This document shows positions 31,413-31,756 of a stretch of DNA of 31,756 nucleotides, piece by piece. The DNA is from an uncultured Oscillospiraceae bacterium. GTDB lineage: Bacteria; Bacillota; Clostridia; Oscillospirales; Acutalibacteraceae. Every line of letters starts with the position of its first letter. Position 1 is the first letter of the stretch. A model generated the notes under the pieces. That model was not told the DNA's origin, searched no databases, and saw only the letters and a list, made by a program, of their open reading frames with translations. The stretch lies in assembly GCA_900540865.1 (NCBI GenBank), contig UQHH01000026.1, forward strand, positions 1 to 31,756, given 5' to 3'. The translations under genes and the position numbers were made by a program.

Positions 31413-31756
31413 TATAAACGCTTTTTAATATGTTTTTTTGTTTCTTTTTAAAGCATTCTGCTTCTTGGAGTTTTCTAAATACATGGCTGTTTTTTGAATT
31501 CCTTCATCAAAACTTATATGTTTTATCAAAAGAGGAAAACCATTTCGTTGGTTCTCCTCTCTCTTTTTTAAAACGTTCTCTTTCCTGTTTTTTTATTTTT
31601 CTGCAACGCTTTCGTTTCTTGGGTTTTTTGATAAAACTTTCTATGTTCCATCAAAAGGGAAAAACAATTCGCTGTTTTTCCCTTTTGTAAACCCTTTTCG
31701 TCGACAGGGAAAACCTCGTCGCAGGTTTTCCCTTGACCCTTTCCAGCCGAGCAAGG
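31413..31756. repeat. Degenerate tandem repeats with three hairpins
   Basis: No gene is supported. Two diverged copies of a unit of about 120 bases are visible, aligned at AAAACTT...TATGTT..ATCAAAAG (near 31509 and 31634). Each ends in a hairpin: AGAGGAAAACCA/TGGTTCTCCTCT (31531-31560) and AAGGGAAAAACA/TGTTTTTCCCTT (31655-31684). A third hairpin, AGGGAAAACCT/AGGTTTTCCCT, is at 31706-31733. All three have a 6-base loop. Confidence 0.6.

Noticed and set aside
31430..31690. Phe-rich 86-residue plus-strand ORF
   Set aside because: Lies in T-rich hairpin repeats, has no ribosome site, and its composition follows from the T-runs.
31509..31733. CRISPR array
   Set aside because: The repeats are diverged, few and unevenly spaced, with no cas genes.

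Overview
The window looks like the chromosome of an anaerobic, spore-forming low-GC-lineage Clostridium relative (class Clostridia, probably Oscillospiraceae/Ruminococcaceae). The clues are pro-sigmaK regulator BofA and a YlmC/YmxH sporulation protein, strong GGAGG ribosome binding sites, TTGACA/TATAAT promoters, a secreted dockerin protein, DUF4364, and a purine pathway that pairs an archaeal-type IMP cyclohydrolase with a stand-alone AICAR transformylase. Base composition is medium GC, with AT-rich patches at 1-790, 10800-11380 and 31344-31756.

Layout. (1) 1-6900: a 2166-residue secreted Rhs/YD-repeat protein on the minus strand. Its AT-rich C-terminal 175 residues follow a DPNG boundary. 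Immediately downstream is a small two-helix membrane protein running off the window edge, the likely immunity partner. (2) 7060-10935: a compact minus-strand RiPP operon: canonical radical SAM/SPASM enzyme, divergent radical SAM-like/SPASM partner, a precursor peptide with ten cysteines mostly in CXX register plus an Ala/Thr-rich tail, and an unrecognised 195-residue protein. It ends in a possible structured RNA and a terminator. This is the best candidate for an undescribed system. (3) 11221-13490: a plus-strand MATE transporter fused to a cytidylate-kinase-like domain, with a terminator hairpin in its leader. (4) 13493-20623: purine operon purE-purF-purM-purN-purO-AICAR transformylase-purD on the minus strand, led by a promoter with a palindromic operator, a 26-codon leader ORF and an attenuator-like terminator. 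(5) 20707-23915: paraslipin/NfeD pair, DUF4364 protein, BofA, and a secreted dockerin protein. (6) 24235-26364: a PTS EIIC-like membrane domain fused to an EAL c-di-GMP phosphodiesterase domain. (7) 26801-28689: rpsB-tsf. (8) 29042-31343: YmxH-like protein, DegV protein, and a BspA-like leucine-rich-repeat lipoprotein. (9) 31413-31756: gene-free DNA with three successive hairpins of one design but different stem sequence.

How the genes work together. The purine genes supply most steps from AIR formation to IMP; purC, purB and purL are not in the window. The Rhs pair and the RiPP operon are two adjacent, separately promoted accessory systems that may both act in competition between bacteria; that role is inferred. 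The remaining genes are ordinary housekeeping, envelope, signalling and sporulation functions. All functional calls come from reading the translated sequence without database searches.
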